A program made the position numbers and the translations under genes. A stretch of 21,639 bases of DNA, from the NCBI GenBank assembly GCA_038117225.1, contig JAYOFM010000063.1, positions 1 to 21,639 on the forward strand. The letters run 5' to 3'. Of the stretch, positions 8,060 to 16,386 are shown one piece after another. The DNA is from JAYOFM01 sp038117225. Lineage in GTDB: Bacteria; Pseudomonadota; Alphaproteobacteria; Rhodospirillales; Casp-alpha2. A model generated the notes under the pieces. The model was not told where the DNA came from. It searched no databases and saw only the letters and a program-made list of their open reading frames with translations. Numbering within the stretch: the stretch's first letter is position 1; every line of letters begins with the position of its first letter.

Positions 8060-9331
8060 TTATCCTCCGCTGGGTTTGGCTCTCGGTTGCGCGCCGTGCG
8101 ATGCGTGTTCCGCTTTCGTTTGTTGCGAGCGGTTGAGAATGTCGGTGATGGGTACCAGGCGAATACCCTTGGCTTCCAGTCCGGCAATCCAGGGCTGCAA
8201 CTCAGCCAGTGAATTGTCGCGCGGATGGGCGATTCCGATCGCGTAACCCTGGCGCCGCGCCAGTCGTTCGACGGCTGCGAGTTGCCGGCGGATGGCTGCG
8301 CGGTCATCCTCGTGGTCAATAAAAATGTCCCGGACAAGATGGGGAACGCCGAGCTCGCTAGCGACACGCCCTGCCACGGAACGTTGGGATGTCAGGGAAT
8401 CGAGAAAAAACAAGCCGCGCCGTTTGACTTCCTTCAACACGATGCGCATGCCATCCGTGCTTTGCGTGAAGCGACTACCCATGTGGTTGTTGATGCCCAC
8501 GTAGCCTTCGAATTGATCCAAGTTCCACCGCAGGCTGCGAACCAGTTCCTCGGTTGCTATTCCTGTCAGCAGCACGTTGGGACCGGGATCCACCTCTAGA
8601 CTCTCCGGCTCCATCGACACGTGCATCATGATGGTGTGGCCCGCCGCACGCCCGCGTGCGACCTGGGCACCTAAATTCTCCGCATAGGACAGGTATGAGA
8701 GCGTGAGCGGCCCTTGCAGAGCGGTGGTACGTGCCGTGCGACGTTGGTCGACCCCAAGATCATCGATGACGATGACAACGGCCGGACCGCCAGTAAATGA
8801 TGGCCGCACGGGTGATGTCACCTGTTCTTCGACGACAGGAGGCTCGCTTTCCTCCGTTGTTATCCGCTTTGCCGCCGTCGCTGGTATTGGGGCCTCAACT
8901 TCAGGGGCCGCAGAAGGGGCAATCTCCGAGGTCTTCGGCTCGGAGGACTGATATTCCGCAATTTCGGGACCCTTGCTCTCCTCGACCGCTTTTCCCGCGT
9001 CGGGTTTGACCTTGGCCGGCGGCAAAACGGCCTCAACCGGACGTGCTTTGGTCGTCGGTAACTCATCGACGGGCTGCTTTTCAATCAAATTTCCGATTGG
9101 ATCCGGCGGGCGCGCCTCGGCCAACATCGGTTCCGGAATGGTTGCTGGCCGAGGAGCGGTGAATGAACCCAGGATATATCCAACCGCGAGCCCACCGAAC
9201 GCCAACGCGACGAGGATCAACTGGCGTTTTGGGTTAAGTCCAGTGCGCCGACGATCGCCGCCGGGACGTGGCCAACCCTTCGGTAGCGCATTCCGTGCCT
9301 TATCTGACTTGCTCGACGGCAGTTCGGCCAA
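8060..9331 (-). CDS. Divergent polysaccharide deacetylase family protein (YibQ/DUF610 type)
   Basis: An inner-membrane-anchored protein whose periplasmic domain has the divergent polysaccharide deacetylase (NodB-like) fold; substrate unknown, probably an envelope glycan. The product is 423 aa. A basic cytoplasmic N-terminus precedes one transmembrane helix (about 37-56, QLILVALAFGGLAVGYILGS). A Pro/Ala/Glu-rich linker follows (about 57-178), then the catalytic-like domain with VVIVIDDLG (Asp190-Asp191), HTIMMHVSMEP (His237), GINNHMGS (281-288) and IDHEDD (Asp339-His340). The start is a TTG at 9329-9331 with GGAGG (9337-9341) 5 bp upstream, better supported than any ATG nearby. It begins 63 bp after cueR and may be read from the copper promoter. 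A TTGACC at 9387-9392 could give it a weak promoter of its own, but the matching -10 is poor. Family call confident, function not known. Confidence 0.85.
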   Translation of the reverse strand: MAELPSSKSDKARNALPKGWPRPGGDRRRTGLNPKRQLILVALAFGGLAVGYILGSFTAPRPATIPEPMLAEARPPDPIGNLIEKQPVDELPTTKARPVEAVLPPAKVKPDAGKAVEESKGPEIAEYQSSEPKTSEIAPSAAPEVEAPIPATAAKRITTEESEPPVVEEQVTSPVRPSFTGGPAVVIVIDDLGVDQRRTARTTALQGPLTLSYLSYAENLGAQVARGRAAGHTIMMHVSMEPESLEVDPGPNVLLTGIATEELVRSLRWNLDQFEGYVGINNHMGSRFTQSTDGMRIVLKEVKRRGLFFLDSLTSQRSVAGRVASELGVPHLVRDIFIDHEDDRAAIRRQLAAVERLARRQGYAIGIAHPRDNSLAELQPWIAGLEAKGIRLVPITDILNRSQQTKAEHASHGAQPRAKPSGG

Positions 9332-9394
9332 GGCAACCTCCGGCAGGCGTTGGATACTTCCCTTGCCTATCGCAGGGTAATTGCTGGGTCAACG

Positions 9395-9793
9395 TTAGCC
9401 CGCCATCGGATCTTGCAGATCGTCCAGAATGGGGCAGTCCGGCCGATCGTCGCCATGGCAGCGGGCCGCCAAGGTAGCCAGGGTGTCGCGAATCGACTGC
9501 AATTCCGCGATACGAACCTCGACCTCGGCGATGTGGCGGGTCGCGAAGGCCTTTACATCAGCGCTCGCCCGGTCCTTGTCTCGCCAAAGAGCGACCAATT
9601 GGGCCACATCCTTAATAGCGAATCCCAGGTTACGAGCCCGATGGATGAATTTGAGCGTCGCGACATCGTTGTCGCCATAGTCGCGATAATTGTTGTCCCG
9701 TCGCGGTGGCGCAATCAGCAGGCCGACATCCTCATAATATCGGATCGTCTTGGCACTGACGCCGGTAGCTCTCGATAACTCGCCTATTCTCAT
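9395..9793 (-). CDS. cueR: Copper-sensing MerR-family activator CueR
   Basis: Dimeric DNA-binding protein that senses Cu(I) and untwists promoters with a 19-bp spacer. The product is 132 aa from the ATG at 9791-9793, which has GGAGG (9801-9805) 7 bp upstream. The winged helix-turn-helix starts MRIGELSRATGVSAKTIRYY, followed by the long dimerisation helix. The C-terminal metal loop is CHGDDRPDC, with Cys112 and Cys120 spaced as in E. coli CueR, and Ser77 is present, the residue that marks MerR sensors of monovalent ions (Cu+, Ag+, Au+). The start codon overlaps the copA stop (ATGA), so regulator and pump form one transcript under the promoter at 12102-12132. This would make CueR raise its own level during copper stress. 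The frame extends upstream to 9961, but that part lies within copA and lacks MerR features. Confidence 0.95.
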   Translation of the reverse strand: MRIGELSRATGVSAKTIRYYEDVGLLIAPPRRDNNYRDYGDNDVATLKFIHRARNLGFAIKDVAQLVALWRDKDRASADVKAFATRHIAEVEVRIAELQSIRDTLATLAARCHGDDRPDCPILDDLQDPMAG

Positions 9794-12063
9794 GTCATGG
9801 CCTCCGATTCGCGATTCAATGTCGACCGCCAGCGCTTTAACCGAAGCGCGTTGGATACGACCGATACGCTCGACAATGCCATGGCCGCGCCGGCGATCAC
9901 CGGGCTGAGAAGACCAAGAGCGGCCAGCGGCAATGCAACGACATTGTAGACGAAAGCCCAAAATCGGTTTTCCTTGATCTTGCGACGGGTGGCATCAGCG
10001 AGCGCGATTGCATCGGCAACCCGCCGCGGATCGTTACTCATCAACGTAATGCCCGCAGTCTGCATGGCGACGTCGGTGCCGCCACCCATGGCGATACCAA
10101 CGTCGGCCGCTCCTAATGCCGGTGCGTCGTTGACACCATCGCCGACCATGGCGACGCGAAAACCGTCGGCACGCAGACGGGCGATGGCCTCGGCCTTGCC
10201 CTCGGGCAGCACCTCCGCCTCGACACGGGTAATGCCGACTTCTCGCGCCGCCGCCTCGGCGCTGGCCCAATTATCACCAGATAGAAGCATCGCCGAAATA
10301 CCGGCGTCGGCAAGCGCGGATACCGCCGCGGAGGCTTCGGGCCGAACTGTATCGCCGATGCCAAATTTCCCAAGAACCTGGTGATTACCGAGATCAGCGA
10401 TCCAGACCTCGCTTAGCGCGGAACCATCGCGCTTGATTTCGGCTTCGATCGCGATCTCGTTTTCAAGCATCAGCCGGCGGCTTCCGACGATCAGTAGTCT
10501 TCCGTTGACCGTTGCCCGAACGCCTCGACCAGAGAAGTTCTTGAAACCGGTGAGAGTGGGCAGCTCAAGGGAACGCGCGGCTGCGGCGCGCAGTATGGCT
10601 TTTGCCAACGGATGTTCGCTTCCCTGTTGTACCGCGGCGGCGAGGCGCACCAGTTCATCGGTTTCGATACCCTCGTTTGGATAAATGCCACGAACCTCGG
10701 GCGTACCATGCGTCAGGGTTCCTGTCTTATCGAAGACCACAAGATTGAGCCCGCGCGCCGCCTCCAATGTCTCTGCGTCGCGGATGAGGATGCCATGCCG
10801 CGCGGCGACGCCGGTGCCGACCATGATTGCGGTCGGTGTCGCCAATCCAAGCGCGCACGGGCAGGCGATAACCAGAACGGTGACCGCGTTGACCAGCGCG
10901 ACTTCGACGGAAGCGTTTGCTATTAGCCATCCGGCGGCGGTAACGATGGCGATGCCGACGACGATTGGCACAAACACTGCCGTGACCCGATCCACCAGTT
11001 TCTGCACTGGCGCCTTGGCCGCTTGCGCGTGCTCGACGGCCCTGGCGATACGGGCTAGCGCGGTTTCCGCGCCGACCGCCGTGACCCGGACTTGCAGCAA
11101 ACCGTCGCCGTTGACCGCACCACCGGTGACGGTATTTCCGGGCCCTTTTTCGATCGGCCGACTTTCTCCTGTTAGTAGTGATTCATCAGCCTGCGAGACT
11201 CCGTCGACGACGTCGCCATCGGCTGGGAATCGTTCTCCCGGACGCACCAACGTGACATCATTAATCGCGAGTGCTTTTGTCGGAACTTCGTACTCCCGGC
11301 CGTCGCGCAATACGTGGGCGGTTTCCGGCCGTAGCGCGCCGAGTGCCCGCATGGCCTCCGTCGCACCGCGCTTGGCGCGGGCTTCCAGCACCCGTCCAAT
11401 GAGAACCAGAGTAATCACAGCGGCGGACGCCTCGAAATAGAGATGAATGGGACCAGACCCGGTATATTCCGCCCACTGCCATAGGCTTAGCCCATAGGCT
11501 GCCAGCGTGCCCATCACCACGAGCAATTCCATGTTCCCGGTACCCGCCTTCAACGCTCGCCAAGCGGGGCCGTAGAAGCGCGCGCCGGCGCCGAATTGCA
11601 CCACGGAGGCCAGCAACCATTGCAGCCACGCGGGAACATGGAATGTTATCCCCACGGGCCCGGCGACCATCTGCAAAATGAATGGAATTGTCAGCAAAAC
11701 GGCAACCGCGACAATTTGGGCATCCCGTCGTGCCCGCGTGATCTGATAGGCGTCGCGACGTCGGTCCTCGTCATCGGCATCGACAACAACTCGCGCCGCG
11801 TACCCGGCGGCGTCAACCGCCGCCAACAAGGCCGCCACGCTGCCAACACCAGGAGACATCGTCATCTCTGCCCGGTTTGTCGCGAGATTGACGGACGCGT
11901 TCGTGACGCCGGGGGCGCGAATTAGGGCCTTTTCCACTCGACTGACGCAGGATGCGCACGTCATCCCGTCGATTGCCAACACGGTCTCGGCATCGGACGC
12001 CACGTTCGGAGCCACCGGAGCCACCGTGTTTGTGTGGTCATTCGCGAGGTCAAGTTCGGTCAT
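9790..12063 (-). CDS. copA: Cu(I)-exporting P1B-type ATPase
   Basis: Inner-membrane ATPase that pumps Cu(I) out of the cytoplasm. From the ATG at 12061-12063 it has 757 aa. One N-terminal heavy-metal-associated domain carries GMTCASC (Cys36, Cys39). Eight membrane helices are expected. The actuator domain has TGES (about 298). The ion-path CPC (401-403) lies in VIACPCALGLATP. Phosphorylation is at Asp445 of DKTGTLT. The nucleotide domain has SEHPLAKA, and the hinge is GDGVNDAPAL (from 641). The Cu(I) (P1B-1) marks are present: Tyr-Asn in helix 7 (FVYNVVALP) and Met-x-x-Ser-Ser in helix 8 (MALSSVSVVSN). An in-frame ATG at 12088-12090 would add nine residues, but the predicted transcript starts only about 5 nt before it, so the inner start is preferred. 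The stop overlaps cueR. Function and metal class are confident; the exact start is less so. Confidence 0.95.
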   Translation of the reverse strand: MTELDLANDHTNTVAPVAPNVASDAETVLAIDGMTCASCVSRVEKALIRAPGVTNASVNLATNRAEMTMSPGVGSVAALLAAVDAAGYAARVVVDADDEDRRRDAYQITRARRDAQIVAVAVLLTIPFILQMVAGPVGITFHVPAWLQWLLASVVQFGAGARFYGPAWRALKAGTGNMELLVVMGTLAAYGLSLWQWAEYTGSGPIHLYFEASAAVITLVLIGRVLEARAKRGATEAMRALGALRPETAHVLRDGREYEVPTKALAINDVTLVRPGERFPADGDVVDGVSQADESLLTGESRPIEKGPGNTVTGGAVNGDGLLQVRVTAVGAETALARIARAVEHAQAAKAPVQKLVDRVTAVFVPIVVGIAIVTAAGWLIANASVEVALVNAVTVLVIACPCALGLATPTAIMVGTGVAARHGILIRDAETLEAARGLNLVVFDKTGTLTHGTPEVRGIYPNEGIETDELVRLAAAVQQGSEHPLAKAILRAAAARSLELPTLTGFKNFSGRGVRATVNGRLLIVGSRRLMLENEIAIEAEIKRDGSALSEVWIADLGNHQVLGKFGIGDTVRPEASAAVSALADAGISAMLLSGDNWASAEAAAREVGITRVEAEVLPEGKAEAIARLRADGFRVAMVGDGVNDAPALGAADVGIAMGGGTDVAMQTAGITLMSNDPRRVADAIALADATRRKIKENRFWAFVYNVVALPLAALGLLSPVIAGAAMALSSVSVVSNALRLKRWRSTLNRESEAMT

Positions 12064-12101
12064 ATATACATTCCATCTTAAAGTATACATTTAACTAGAA
12101 T

Positions 12102-12132
12102 GATATAGGACTTCCAGCCGATGGAAGGTCAA
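12102..12132 (-). promoter_or_regulatory. CueR-activated copA promoter
   Basis: On the minus strand TTGACC (-35, 12127-12132) and TATATC (-10, 12102-12107) are separated by exactly 19 bp, the over-long spacer diagnostic of MerR-family activators. Inside the spacer region CTTCC and GGAAG form a dyad around a 7-bp centre, matching the layout of the E. coli copA promoter (CCTTCC-N7-GGAAGG). Predicted transcription start is near 12095, about 32 nt before the preferred copA ATG. With cueR as the second gene of the transcript, the regulator controls its own operon. Confidence 0.9.
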
Positions 12133-12143
12133 GGGGGCCTGTC

Positions 12144-12172
12144 TTGACCACCGTCTCCGAGCGCTGCATTGT
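12144..12172 (+). promoter_or_regulatory. Possible trpGDC promoter
   Basis: TTGACC (12144-12149) followed after 17 bp by CATTGT (12167-12172), a weak -10 with three of six consensus bases. The trpG cluster has no plus-strand gene immediately upstream, because the copA block intervenes, so some promoter must lie between 12064 and 12237. This is the best match I see, and the call is tentative. No tryptophan-codon leader peptide or attenuator is visible in the interval. Confidence 0.3.
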
Positions 12173-12237
12173 GGCGCGCTTCTGGTCCGTCATGGGGACA
12201 CCGGGGGCCATTTCTGCATAGTGTTTCGGTGCCGACC

Positions 12238-12825
12238 ATGTTCCTCCTGATCGATAATTACGACAGTTTCACCTACAACCTGCTCCACTTCATGGGTGAG
12301 CTGGGTGCGGAGGTTGAAGTCCGGCGCAACGACGTACTCAGTGTCGATGATGCGATGGCGTTTGGTGCCGAGGGCATCGTCATTTCGCCCGGTCCGTGTG
12401 ACCCGGACCAAGCTGGCATCTGCCTCGATCTGGTGGCGCGCGCGGCGGAACGACGGGTACCGGTTCTCGGCGTTTGCCTTGGCCATCAGGCGATCGGGCA
12501 GGCCTTTGGCGCCAAGGTGGTGCGAGCACCGAAACCGATGCATGGAAAAATCAGTCAGATCAGCCACGATGGCAGTGGTGTGTTTACCGGCATCGACAAT
12601 CCCTTTGACGCAACGCGGTACCATTCGCTAACCCTCGACCCCGCGACTTTCCCGGAGGTTTTGCGTGTGACGGCGGAGAGCGAGGATGGTGTGATTCAGG
12701 GATTGGTGCATCGGGAATTGCCGCTGCATGGCGTGCAGTTTCATCCGGAAAGTATTGCTTCCGAGCATGGGCACCAATTGTTGCAGAATTTCATCGATAT
12801 GACGCGGGAAAGGGTCGCGGCATGA
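12238..12825 (+). CDS. trpG: Anthranilate synthase component II (glutamine amidotransferase)
   Basis: Hydrolyses glutamine and passes ammonia to TrpE (or to PabB where TrpG is shared with folate synthesis). The product is 195 aa, normal for a stand-alone TrpG. The start is MFLLIDNYDSFTYNL (ATG 12238-12240); the frame is open to 12169 but those residues do not look like the family. Motifs are ISPGPCDPDQAG, the nucleophile Cys80 in LGVCLGHQAIG, RYHSL, and His169/Glu171 in GVQFHPESI, so the triad is complete. The Shine-Dalgarno sequence is weak. Its stop overlaps the trpD start (ATGA). It is separated from trpE by 4.5 kb, so subunit balance is not set by one transcript here. PabA is the closest alternative; the downstream trpD and trpC favour TrpG. 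Confidence 0.94.
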   Translation: MFLLIDNYDSFTYNLLHFMGELGAEVEVRRNDVLSVDDAMAFGAEGIVISPGPCDPDQAGICLDLVARAAERRVPVLGVCLGHQAIGQAFGAKVVRAPKPMHGKISQISHDGSGVFTGIDNPFDATRYHSLTLDPATFPEVLRVTAESEDGVIQGLVHRELPLHGVQFHPESIASEHGHQLLQNFIDMTRERVAA

Positions 12826-13841
12826 GTGACGTGTTAAAACCCCTACTCGCCACGGTCGCCCAAGGCACCGCGCTTAGCGCCGACGAGGCCGAAATAGCAT
12901 TTGGCGAGATCATGGCGGGTGCCGCCACAGAAGCTCAGATTGGCGCCCTGTTGATGGGCCTCCGGGTGCGTGGCGAAAGCGTCGCCGAAATCACCGGTGC
13001 CGTGAAAGCCATGCGCGCGGCAATGACCAAGGTGGAAGCTCCGTCAGGCGCCATTGATGTTGTTGGCACAGGCGGTGACGGTGTTGGCACCTACAATATT
13101 TCGACCACCGCGGCATTCATTGTCGCGGGCGCCGGTGTACCGGTAGCCAAGCACGGAAACCGGGCTGTATCGTCACGGGCCGGCGCAGCGGACGTCCTGA
13201 CAGCGCTGGGTGTCAACCTGGATGCCGACATGGCATTGGTCGAAGAATCCATTCGTGACGCCGGCATTGGATTTCTGATGGCGCCACGCCATCACAGCGC
13301 CATGAAACACGTGGTCGGACCACGCAAGGATCTTGGCATTCGCACCATCTTCAACATACTCGGCCCGCTTTCCAATCCGGCGGGGGTCAAACGTCAGTTC
13401 ACGGGTGCGTTCGACCGCGCCTGGATTGTGCCGATGGCGGAAACGCTGAATAACCTTGGTTGCGAGGCCGCATGGGTGGTGCACGGAGCGGACGGGCTGG
13501 ACGAGTTGACGACGACGGGACCGAGCTACGTCGCCGAACTAAAGGACGGCGTCGTCTCGACGTTCGAGGTGACGCCGGAAGACGCGGGTCTATCGCGCAC
13601 CTCCCCCGAACACCTGAAGGGCGGCGACCCGGCGGCCAACGCATTGGCGCTGCGCGATGTACTTGGCGGCACCCTTGGGCCTTATCGTGACATTGCGGTC
13701 TACAATGCGGCCGCATCGTTACTCGTTGCTGGCTCCGTTTCCGATCTCAAGTCGGGGGTCGCCCGGGCCCAAGCCGCCATTGACGGCGGCAAGGCGCTGG
13801 CGGCCTTGGATGCCCTGGTTGCAATCACTAATCGTGCCTGA
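12822..13841 (+). CDS. trpD: Anthranilate phosphoribosyltransferase
   Basis: Transfers the phosphoribosyl group of PRPP to anthranilate; second step of the tryptophan branch, cytoplasmic. The product is 339 aa, the usual length. An N-terminal helical domain contains EIAFGEIMAG and IGALLMGLRVRGES. The PRPP loop VGTGGDGVGTYNIST spans about 81-95, followed by VAKHGNRAVSSRAGAADVL, which binds anthranilate and pyrophosphate, then FNILGPLSNPA and VVHGADGLDEL. The ATG overlaps the trpG stop by 4 bp, indicating coupled translation. trpC begins 9 bp after its stop. Confidence 0.97.
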   Translation: MSDVLKPLLATVAQGTALSADEAEIAFGEIMAGAATEAQIGALLMGLRVRGESVAEITGAVKAMRAAMTKVEAPSGAIDVVGTGGDGVGTYNISTTAAFIVAGAGVPVAKHGNRAVSSRAGAADVLTALGVNLDADMALVEESIRDAGIGFLMAPRHHSAMKHVVGPRKDLGIRTIFNILGPLSNPAGVKRQFTGAFDRAWIVPMAETLNNLGCEAAWVVHGADGLDELTTTGPSYVAELKDGVVSTFEVTPEDAGLSRTSPEHLKGGDPAANALALRDVLGGTLGPYRDIAVYNAAASLLVAGSVSDLKSGVARAQAAIDGGKALAALDALVAITNRA

Positions 13842-13850
13842 GCCTTTCCG

Positions 13851-14663
13851 ATGAGCGATGTCCTCGCCCGCATCTGTGCCGACAAGTACGATCACATGGC
13901 GTTGCGAAAACGTGAGCGTCCGCTTTCGGAAATCGAGGCGACGGCAAAGGCGGCATCGCCGCCACGTGGTTTTGAAAAGGCTTTGAGAACGGCGTCAGTA
14001 TCAGGCTACGGCCTGATTGCCGAGATTAAGCGGGCTTCGCCGTCGAAGGGACTGATCCGCGAAAATTTCGATCCGCCCACACTTGCCCGCGCCTATGAAG
14101 CGGGTGGTGCGGCGTGCCTTTCTGTCCTCACTGATGCCCCCTATTTCCAGGGAGACGATGAATTTTTGGTGCAAGCGAGGGCTGCTGTCTCGTTGCCGGT
14201 GCTACGCAAGGATTTCATGCTGGACCCGTACCAGATAGCCGAATCGCGTGCCCTGGGCGCGGACTGCGTGCTGCTGATCATGGCGGCGCTCGACGATTAT
14301 CAAGTGGCGGAATTGGAAGCCGCGGCGATCGACTGGGGCCTTGATGTCTTGATCGAAGTGCACGACGACGCCGAACTTGAGCGAGCACTGCAACTGGCCA
14401 GTCCGCTCATCGGCGTTAACAATCGCAATTTGAAGACGCTAGAGGTCGATCTGAAAACGGCCGAGGATATGGCGCGCCGCATTCCCGCCGATCGTCTCGC
14501 CGTCGGCGAGAGCGGCCTGCACGGCCCTGCTGACTTGGCGCGCCTCGCCGAACATGGCGTGCGCTGCTTCCTGGTCGGCGAATCATTGATGCGCCACGAT
14601 GATGTGGAAGCGGCGACCCGCGCACTGCTAGCGCCCGTATCAATTCAGGCGGCGGCCGGTTAA
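13851..14663 (+). CDS. trpC: Indole-3-glycerol phosphate synthase
   Basis: Cyclises the CdRP intermediate to indole-3-glycerol phosphate. A monofunctional protein of 270 aa with no TrpF domain, as in most alphaproteobacteria. The TIM barrel shows LIAEIKRASPSKGLI (catalytic Glu58 and Lys60), LRKDFMLDPYQI (Lys120, general acid), IEVHDD (Glu169), IGVNNRNLKTLEVD and VGESGLHG, so the active site is complete. The ATG at 13851 follows trpD by 9 bp, and moaC starts 4 bp after its stop. trpF, trpB and trpA are not in the window, so the later steps are encoded elsewhere. Confidence 0.97.
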   Translation: MSDVLARICADKYDHMALRKRERPLSEIEATAKAASPPRGFEKALRTASVSGYGLIAEIKRASPSKGLIRENFDPPTLARAYEAGGAACLSVLTDAPYFQGDDEFLVQARAAVSLPVLRKDFMLDPYQIAESRALGADCVLLIMAALDDYQVAELEAAAIDWGLDVLIEVHDDAELERALQLASPLIGVNNRNLKTLEVDLKTAEDMARRIPADRLAVGESGLHGPADLARLAEHGVRCFLVGESLMRHDDVEAATRALLAPVSIQAAAG

Positions 14664-14667
14664 CGCT

Positions 14668-15147
14668 ATGGCCGAGTTCACCCATCTCGACAAGGACGGC
14701 AACGCCGTGATGGTCGACGTATCGAATAAGGACGACACCGAGCGCACGGCGACGGCGGCTGGCAGCGTCTATATGCAGCCGGAAACCTTGGCCAAGATTA
14801 TGGACGGCCAGGTCAAGAAGGGCGATGTGCTGTCCGTTGCTCAACTTGCCGGTATCATGGGCGCAAAGCGGACATCCGATCTGATCCCGCTTTGCCACCC
14901 TCTTAACTTATCATCGGTTAAAGTTGATCTTTGTTGTGACGCTACGCGCGACGCTGTCGATATCACCGCGACGTGCAAGCTCACGGGTAAGACAGGGGTT
15001 GAAATGGAAGCGCTGAGTGCCGTGAGCATAGCTGCGTTGACAGTCTATGATATGTGCAAGGCCGTCGATCGCGGCATGCGGATTGCGGATATCCGCCTAA
15101 TTCATAAATCGGGTGGCAAGTCTGGTACCTTCGATGCGAAGTCCTAG
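14668..15147 (+). CDS. moaC: Cyclic pyranopterin monophosphate synthase
   Basis: With MoaA it turns GTP into cyclic pyranopterin monophosphate, the first stage of molybdenum cofactor synthesis. The product is 159 aa, the normal length. Motifs are VDVSNKDDTERTATA near the N-terminus, LIPLCHPLNLSSV (about 72-84), GVEMEALSAVSIAALTVYDMCKAVD (about 110-134) and HKSGGKSG at the C-terminus. Asp128 and Lys131 in YDMCK correspond to the catalytic pair of the E. coli enzyme. It sits 4 bp after trpC and 24 bp before moeA, so trp and moco genes probably share one message; this linkage is common in alphaproteobacteria. Confidence 0.97.
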   Translation: MAEFTHLDKDGNAVMVDVSNKDDTERTATAAGSVYMQPETLAKIMDGQVKKGDVLSVAQLAGIMGAKRTSDLIPLCHPLNLSSVKVDLCCDATRDAVDITATCKLTGKTGVEMEALSAVSIAALTVYDMCKAVDRGMRIADIRLIHKSGGKSGTFDAKS

Positions 15148-15171
15148 GCCTGTTTTTCGCAAAGGCTTCCG

Positions 15172-16386
15172 ATGATTTCCGTCGATGAGGCGTTGGCCAA
15201 GCTACGTGGCCGCTTCGGCGTGCTGGAACGCGAGGACGTACCCGTTTCGGATGCCTTGGGTCGTGTCCTCGCCGTGGATCTCGCCGCGCGGCTGACCCAT
15301 CCTCCCGCTGATGTATCCGCCATGGACGGATACGCAGTGATCGCCTCCGATTGCCAGATTGTTCCATCGGTGCTTCAAGTCGTCGGTGAATCCGCTGCTG
15401 GCAGGCCCTTCCCGGGCACCATCGTCGGCGGCCAATGCGTGCGCATTTTTACGGGTGCGGCGATGCCGGCGGGGGCCAACGGTATCGTCATACAGGAGGA
15501 TACGGATCGTGATGGCGATACTGTAATCATCAAGGAATCCGCGAAATCCGGTGAATGGATCCGTCCCGCCGGCATGGATTTCACGGCTGATGACGTCCTG
15601 CTGCGTACGGGGCAGTTGCTGAGTGCACGCGACATCGCTCTGGCGGCCGCCATGAATCATGCTTTCGTCCCGGTGACCAGGCGACCACGGGTTTTCATCC
15701 TCTCGACAGGTGATGAGTTGGTGGCCCCCGGCGATCCGGTTCCGGACGGCGCCATCGTGTCCTCCAACGGTGTCGCGCTAGAGGCGATTGTACGCGTACT
15801 TGGCGGGGAGCCAACCAACCTTGGCATCGCGCGGGATACATCGTCGGAATTAGCGGAAAAGCTCAACACCATCGATGGTGCTGATCTGCTGGTGACCACG
15901 GGTGGGGCGTCCGTCGGTGACTACGATCTGGTGCGACAGACGCTCGGCGACGACGATTTCGAGCTCGGGTTCTACAAGGTCGCCATGCGCCCAGGGAAAC
16001 CGCTAATTTTTGGCGCGTTTCGCGGCATCCCCATGCTTGGGCTTCCCGGTAATCCGGTTTCGGCGACCGTCACTGCGGCGATCTTTTTGCGTGCCGCCAT
16101 GGAGGTCATGTTGGGGATTTCGTCGCCCCTTTCGCAACCAACTCGGGCGCGGTTGGGGGGCACGCTACCGGCCAACGGGCTCCGACAGGACTTCATTCGC
16201 GCGATCATGAGGGTCGATTCCGATGGTGAACTATTGGTCATCCCGTTCCCCACTCAGGATAGCGGCATGTTGGCGACTCTAGCCGCCGCCGATTGCCTGA
16301 TCGTTCGTCGGCCCAATATTCCAGCGACGGACGAAGGGGAAAGAGTCGATATTATTCCTTTAAAATATGGTGCCATGACAATTTAA
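15172..16386 (+). CDS. moeA: Molybdopterin molybdenumtransferase
   Basis: Inserts molybdate into adenylated molybdopterin to give active molybdenum cofactor; cytoplasmic. The product is 404 aa, the usual length. Domains in order: an N-terminal segment with ALGRVLAVDL, then PPADVSAMDGYAV (about 44-56, with the conserved Asp of MDGYA), the IFTGAAMPAGANGIV region, and the MoCF-binding domain with STGDELVAPGDPV, SNGVALEAIV, TTGGASVGDYDLV, MRPGKPLIFGAF and GLPGNPVSATVT. The C-terminal beta domain contains RQDFIRAI. AAAGG lies upstream of the ATG at 15172. Its last codons overlap a promoter-like sequence that may serve lexA. Confidence 0.96.
   Translation: MISVDEALAKLRGRFGVLEREDVPVSDALGRVLAVDLAARLTHPPADVSAMDGYAVIASDCQIVPSVLQVVGESAAGRPFPGTIVGGQCVRIFTGAAMPAGANGIVIQEDTDRDGDTVIIKESAKSGEWIRPAGMDFTADDVLLRTGQLLSARDIALAAAMNHAFVPVTRRPRVFILSTGDELVAPGDPVPDGAIVSSNGVALEAIVRVLGGEPTNLGIARDTSSELAEKLNTIDGADLLVTTGGASVGDYDLVRQTLGDDDFELGFYKVAMRPGKPLIFGAFRGIPMLGLPGNPVSATVTAAIFLRAAMEVMLGISSPLSQPTRARLGGTLPANGLRQDFIRAIMRVDSDGELLVIPFPTQDSGMLATLAAADCLIVRRPNIPATDEGERVDIIPLKYGAMTI

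Noticed and set aside
9794..9961. 56-residue extension of cueR into copA
   Set aside because: MerR proteins begin at MRIGELSRATG; the ATG at 9793 has a good ribosome binding site.
12064..12090. Upstream copA start adding nine residues
   Set aside because: The predicted transcription start near 12095 leaves almost no leader; kept only as an alternative.
12121..12237. Possible trp leader peptide or attenuator before trpG
   Set aside because: The short frames from 12121 and 12192 contain no tandem tryptophan codons, and there is no terminator hairpin with a T-run.
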